Below are positions 60,370-64,000 of a DNA stretch of 64,000 nt, in pieces; position 1 is the stretch's first letter; every line of letters starts with the position of its first letter. The notes under the pieces were generated by a model. The model was not told the origin of the DNA, ran no database searches, and saw only the letters and a program-made list of their open reading frames with translations. The DNA is taken from NCBI RefSeq assembly GCF_030518795.1, contig NZ_CP130427.1, positions 5,332,001-5,396,000 on the forward strand. Direction: 5' to 3'. The stretch is from Micromonospora sp. NBRC 110009 (GTDB lineage Bacteria > Actinomycetota > Actinomycetes > Mycobacteriales > Micromonosporaceae). The position numbers and the translations under genes are program-made.

Positions 60370-63300
60370 ATGGTGTCGCCGGTGATGCCGCCGAATCTCA
60401 CGGCGGCCAGCGATCTGCTGCTGCAACGGGGTCCGCTGCCCCCCGAGGAGATCTCTACGCTCCTGCGCGCCAATGGCATCGTGCTCGCCCCTGCCCGGTT
60501 GGCGAAGCTGCCGCAACGGTTCCCGAACGCGTTCGTCCTCGACGACCAGGGCCGCCTCGCTGTTCCATCCCAGACCGGCGCCGAGGCCCCGTCCCAGACC
60601 GAAGATGAGTCGCCTGAGCCGCCGGGCCGCTCGGCGGTGCCGGCTTGGAGGAAGACGTCGCTCCCAGCGCCCATCGCGCTCACCAACTGCGTCGTCATCG
60701 CTGTCGGTCAGTCACCGGGTGTCGACGGCGAGCTGGCCGCCGTACGGATGAGCGACGGGAAGTTCGAGCACTTCCCCGCAGTTGCGGAACGGCCCGAAGA
60801 GCTGCGCACTTTCGTCGCCGAGGCGGCGTGCGTGGTGGGCCACGGCATCGACTGGTCGCAGCTGCCGCAGCAGGTTCGCGAAGGTCTTCCGGACGTTCGA
60901 GTGGATCTGCGGCTGCTGGCGTTGGTGCAGGACCCCACCCGCCCCGCGGAACGGTTGGGGGAACTGTGCACGGCCCTGGGGGTTGTTGTACCCAGCGGCG
61001 ACGACCCCGCCGACGACGCCGCGGCGGCAGCGGAATGCCTGGCGGCGCTCATCCACCGCATCGAGCCGTCGGAGCCGTCCTGGCAGCTCACCCGCGCGTG
61101 CCTGGCGGCGGCTGGATCCGCCGTGGCCCGTCTGCTGCCGGACGGTCTGCTGCCCGAGCGGGCCCGCGACGGGGTGACCTGCGCCCAGGATCCACTGCTC
61201 CAGCCGCTCGGTGACGAGTTCCGGTCGGCGGGGGAGGCCGTCCGTCAGGTGTTCGGCCGCCTCACCGAATGGGGCTACGCCACGCGGCCGGCCCAGCATG
61301 AGATGTCGGTGGCGGTCGCCGAGGTGCTGGACCACGGTGGGCTGCTCGCCGTCGAGGCGCCGACGGGCACCGGGAAGTCCATGGCCTACCTCACCCCCGC
61401 CGGCGGACGCGCCAGCGGAGAGCGTCGGCCGGTCGTGGTCGCCACCGCCACCAAGGTGCTGCAACAGCAGCTGCGCCGCGACGTCACCCGGCTGCGGGAC
61501 CAGGGGCTCTTCACAGCTCCGCTACGCCAGCTCTTCGGCGTCGCCAACTATATCTGCCCTCGGGAGATCGGTGCGGCGCTCGACGGATCGGACGAGGACG
61601 CCGAGCCGGATCACTGGCTGGCGTTGGCGGTGGCGATTCGCGGTCTCGCCGTCAGCGAGACCGGGGTGTGGGACGACATCTCGGACAACCACCTCAGTAG
61701 CCGGCGGCCGGCCTACCGAACCACGCGCGACACGCTGCGAACCGATGCCCGTTCCTGCGAGCGGCAGCACTGCCCGTGGCTGGCGACCTGCCCCCTGTTC
61801 CAGCGGCTCGACGGAATGCGGGAGCGCCCCGGCGTCCTGGCCGTGAACCACGCCCTGATCGCCACGTGGGCCCGGCTCGCCCAGCAGGGGGCGCGCAGCC
61901 CCGGCGACGTGCTCGCCGACGGGGCGGGCGACCTGGTGTTCGACGAAGCCCACGACCTCGAGGATTCCCTCACGAGCGCCTGGACGGAGACGGTCAGCCG
62001 GCGGGAACTGCTCGGCCTGGCCACCCGGCTAGACGGGCGGACCGGGCTCGACCGGCAGCTTCGCCAACTGCGCGCCGCCGGCATCGACCTGGGGACCGGA
62101 CGTCAACTGCCTGCCATGGCTCGACAACTCCGCCGTGACTGCGACACCGTCACCAGCGCGGTGCTGCGGTACCTGCACGAATACGGCGGCGCGACGCGCA
62201 CCGCAGTTCCCCGCACTGGCGTCGTCCACGCCCGCCCGGAGTACCGGCAGCTCGTCGACGAGGCCCGGCAAATCAGCCACCGGCTGGGCGAGCTGAAGAA
62301 GGAACTGACCACGGCGGAGGCCGCGGCACGAGCACGTGTGGCGCAGAGCGACGACAGCTCCCACTGGCTGCTCCGAACAGTGCTGTCCCGCCTCACCGGG
62401 CTGACCCATGCCGTCACCGAGACCGTGCAGGTGCTCTGGCGGCTGCGGAGCCTGCCGGACGAACACCTGTGGGTGTACCGGCTCTCGGCCGACGTGCCGA
62501 CCGGGGTCCCGTCCGAGGGCGAGGCCGCTGAGGCGCAGTCCGACTGGACATTCGAGTGCATCCCCATCGACGTCGGCCCCGCCTTCGCCGATGCCGTGGT
62601 CGGCCCGGCCCGCAGCGTCACCCTGACCAGCGCCACCCTCACCACCGGCGGCACCTTCGACTACGTCGCCTCCCGGCTGGGCATCCGGGTCGAGCCGGGC
62701 AGCAGCGAGCCCGGGGTGTTCGACGGCCGCCAGCTGCGCAGCCCGTTCGACTACGCCACCCAGTCCGCGGTGGTCCTCACCAACCACCTGCCGGTGCCCG
62801 TTCCGAGCCAGGAACAGGAGTTCGTGGAGGAATTCGCGCGGGACCAGGTGGGGCTGCTGTCGCTGACGGGTGGCAGGGCCATGACGTTGTTCGCGGCGCG
62901 CCGGCGGATGGAGGAGGTTGCGCAGCTCGTGCGGCAGCAGGGCGACGCCCTCGCCGACCGTGGGGTGCGACTGCTGGTCCAGGGGGAGGCCGGACGGGCG
63001 GAGATCTCCGACCGGTTCCGGGCCGATCCCGGCACCGTGGTGTACGGCTTGCGCTCGTACTGGCAGGGTTTCGACGCTCCTGGCGAGACCTTGAGCTACC
63101 TGGTCATCGAGAAGCCGCCCTACCCCCACCCCGACGACGCCGTGGTCAGCGCCCGGATCCGTGCCATCACGGACCGGGGCGGAGACCCCTTCCTCGATTA
63201 CGTGGTGCCGAAGACGGCAGTGCTGCTGGCCCAGGGCTTCGGTCGGCTGATCCGCAGCGAGACCGACCGGGGCGTGGCGTTGATCGGCGATCGACGCATG

Positions 63301-64000
63301 CAGTCACCCAGCAGTGCCAACCGCCTGCTGCTGTCCACCATGCCCGGGCCGGAGCTGTACCACGCCGTCGATCGGGACGACGCCTGGCGCTACGCCCTGC
63401 GCTTTGTCACCGGTGAGGAACCGGACCTGAGCGAGGCGTTGGCGCTGGCGGGCAACGAGGTGGACGCCATTCTGCAGCGGCTGCGGCTGATGCCGGGGGA
63501 GGACCCGGAGCCGAAGCTGCGGGAAGGCGCGCGCCTGTTGTTCGGCGTGCAGGAGCTGCGGGAGCCGCAGCTGCAGCTGATGCTGGCCCACCTCGCCGGC
63601 GCTGACACGGTCGGGATCCTGCCCACCGGCACCGGCAAGTCGCTCTGTTTCCAGCTGCCGGCGCTGCTGCGTCCCGAGGACCGCGCGACGGTGGTCGTCA
63701 GCCCGCTCGTCGCACTCATCAAGGACCAGTTGGACGACCTGCGCGGCCGCCGGGGCCTGCGCGGAGTGCAGGGCATCACGGGCAGCACCCCAGCCACCGT
63801 CCGCACCGAGATCCTGCGGGATCTCGCGGCGGGCAAGGTGCGGCTGCTGTACGTGTCGCCGGAGCGGCTGGTGCGAGATCCGGTGCTGCGGGTCGCGTTG
63901 GAGCGACAGGACCTCGCCGCCCTGGTCGTGGACGAGGCGCATTGCGTCAGTGACTGGGGGCACGACTTCCGGCCCGAATTCCGCCAGGTGTCCCGGGCGG
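60370..64000 (+). CDS. DinG/XPD-like helicase fused to a RecQ-like helicase (partial, runs off right edge)
   Basis: At least 1210 residues in one open frame to the window end. Residues ~110-230 look like a degenerate DnaQ-type exonuclease domain (CVVIAVGQSPGVDGELAAVR, VVGHGIDWSQL) without its acidic residues. DinG/XPD part: EAPTGTGKSMAYLTPAGG (~326), Fe-S cysteines in NYICP and RSCERQHCPWLATCPLF, LVFDEAHDLEDSLT (~521), LRSYWQGFDAPGETLSYLVI. RecQ part: ILPTGTGKSLCFQLPALLRP (~1085), VVSPLVALIKDQLDDL, LVVDEAHCVSDWGHDFRPEF (~1183). XPD/DinG enzymes run 5'-3' and RecQ 3'-5'. I chose ATG 60370. The 236 bases upstream contain no gene. Confidence 0.87.
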   Translation, partial: MVSPVMPPNLTAASDLLLQRGPLPPEEISTLLRANGIVLAPARLAKLPQRFPNAFVLDDQGRLAVPSQTGAEAPSQTEDESPEPPGRSAVPAWRKTSLPAPIALTNCVVIAVGQSPGVDGELAAVRMSDGKFEHFPAVAERPEELRTFVAEAACVVGHGIDWSQLPQQVREGLPDVRVDLRLLALVQDPTRPAERLGELCTALGVVVPSGDDPADDAAAAAECLAALIHRIEPSEPSWQLTRACLAAAGSAVARLLPDGLLPERARDGVTCAQDPLLQPLGDEFRSAGEAVRQVFGRLTEWGYATRPAQHEMSVAVAEVLDHGGLLAVEAPTGTGKSMAYLTPAGGRASGERRPVVVATATKVLQQQLRRDVTRLRDQGLFTAPLRQLFGVANYICPREIGAALDGSDEDAEPDHWLALAVAIRGLAVSETGVWDDISDNHLSSRRPAYRTTRDTLRTDARSCERQHCPWLATCPLFQRLDGMRERPGVLAVNHALIATWARLAQQGARSPGDVLADGAGDLVFDEAHDLEDSLTSAWTETVSRRELLGLATRLDGRTGLDRQLRQLRAAGIDLGTGRQLPAMARQLRRDCDTVTSAVLRYLHEYGGATRTAVPRTGVVHARPEYRQLVDEARQISHRLGELKKELTTAEAAARARVAQSDDSSHWLLRTVLSRLTGLTHAVTETVQVLWRLRSLPDEHLWVYRLSADVPTGVPSEGEAAEAQSDWTFECIPIDVGPAFADAVVGPARSVTLTSATLTTGGTFDYVASRLGIRVEPGSSEPGVFDGRQLRSPFDYATQSAVVLTNHLPVPVPSQEQEFVEEFARDQVGLLSLTGGRAMTLFAARRRMEEVAQLVRQQGDALADRGVRLLVQGEAGRAEISDRFRADPGTVVYGLRSYWQGFDAPGETLSYLVIEKPPYPHPDDAVVSARIRAITDRGGDPFLDYVVPKTAVLLAQGFGRLIRSETDRGVALIGDRRMQSPSSANRLLLSTMPGPELYHAVDRDDAWRYALRFVTGEEPDLSEALALAGNEVDAILQRLRLMPGEDPEPKLREGARLLFGVQELREPQLQLMLAHLAGADTVGILPTGTGKSLCFQLPALLRPEDRATVVVSPLVALIKDQLDDLRGRRGLRGVQGITGSTPATVRTEILRDLAAGKVRLLYVSPERLVRDPVLRVALERQDLAALVVDEAHCVSDWGHDFRPEFRQVSRA

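Noticed and set aside
1..64000. CRISPR arrays, tRNA or rRNA genes, insertion sequences and integrases
   Set aside because: I saw no regularly spaced repeats, no tRNA-like cloverleaf, no transposase or integrase motifs and no att-like duplication at the island ends. A computed search could still find a tRNA that I missed.

Overview
The window is high-GC DNA with GTG starts, 4-base ATGA overlaps, many flavin/F420-type luciferase-like oxidoreductases, LtrA proteins and extended ECF sigma factors. This points to a filamentous actinomycete, probably of the Micromonosporaceae (inference from style and gene content; no rRNA or other marker is present).

Left part (1-25 kb), metabolism and regulation. 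A partial SbcC/RecN-like ATPase runs off the left edge. It is followed by a VOC/DGPF/ECF42 sigma operon (1.76-3.78 kb) and a six-gene, translationally coupled catabolic operon (4.03-10.36 kb: tandem Lrp regulator, polysaccharide-deacetylase-like hydrolase, MFS symporter, SDR, ketopantoate-reductase-like enzyme, M20 peptidase). Next come a WrbA remnant, a divergent SnoaL-like/MarR pair with two matching operators, two tail-to-tail LtrA membrane proteins, and an LLM-oxidoreductase operon divergent from a second MarR gene with two TTGACATGTCAA operators. A truncated ECF41 sigma pseudogene precedes a Ugp-like ABC importer with no ATPase gene, which converges on a glycerophosphodiesterase fused to a lamin-tail domain. 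Three genes here are decayed: wrbA, one LLM oxidoreductase and the ECF41 sigma factor.

Middle part (25-34.7 kb), accessory. Small hypothetical, pentapeptide, PH-like and membrane proteins precede a minus-strand cluster: two putative lipoproteins, a membrane-anchored protein, an RNase H-like protein, a full-length SbcC/RecN-like ATPase paralogous to the one at position 1, and three small coupled genes. A short match to the RNase H 3' end lies upstream of the left ATPase, so the RNase H-ATPase cassette appears to have been duplicated about 30 kb apart.

Right part (34.8-64 kb), defence island, entirely on the plus strand. The core is a complete class 1 DISARM locus in canonical order: drmD (SNF2 helicase), drmMI (adenine methylase), drmA (helicase), drmB (DUF1998) and drmC (PLD). 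It is bracketed by two related HTH-methylase-specificity fusion proteins. The downstream one is translationally coupled to drmC; the upstream one has HPPF in place of the catalytic NPPF motif and is coupled to an OGG-fold-like protein. Downstream follow a soluble Ser/Thr kinase with TPR-like repeats, a RecD-like helicase with a C-terminal PD-(D/E)XK-like nuclease, a VWA protein, and a giant DinG-RecQ helicase fusion that leaves the window. The drmMI specificity region is a sharp low-GC patch, suggesting an exchanged target-recognition domain. The extended island, rather than the DISARM core alone, is the most interesting system here.
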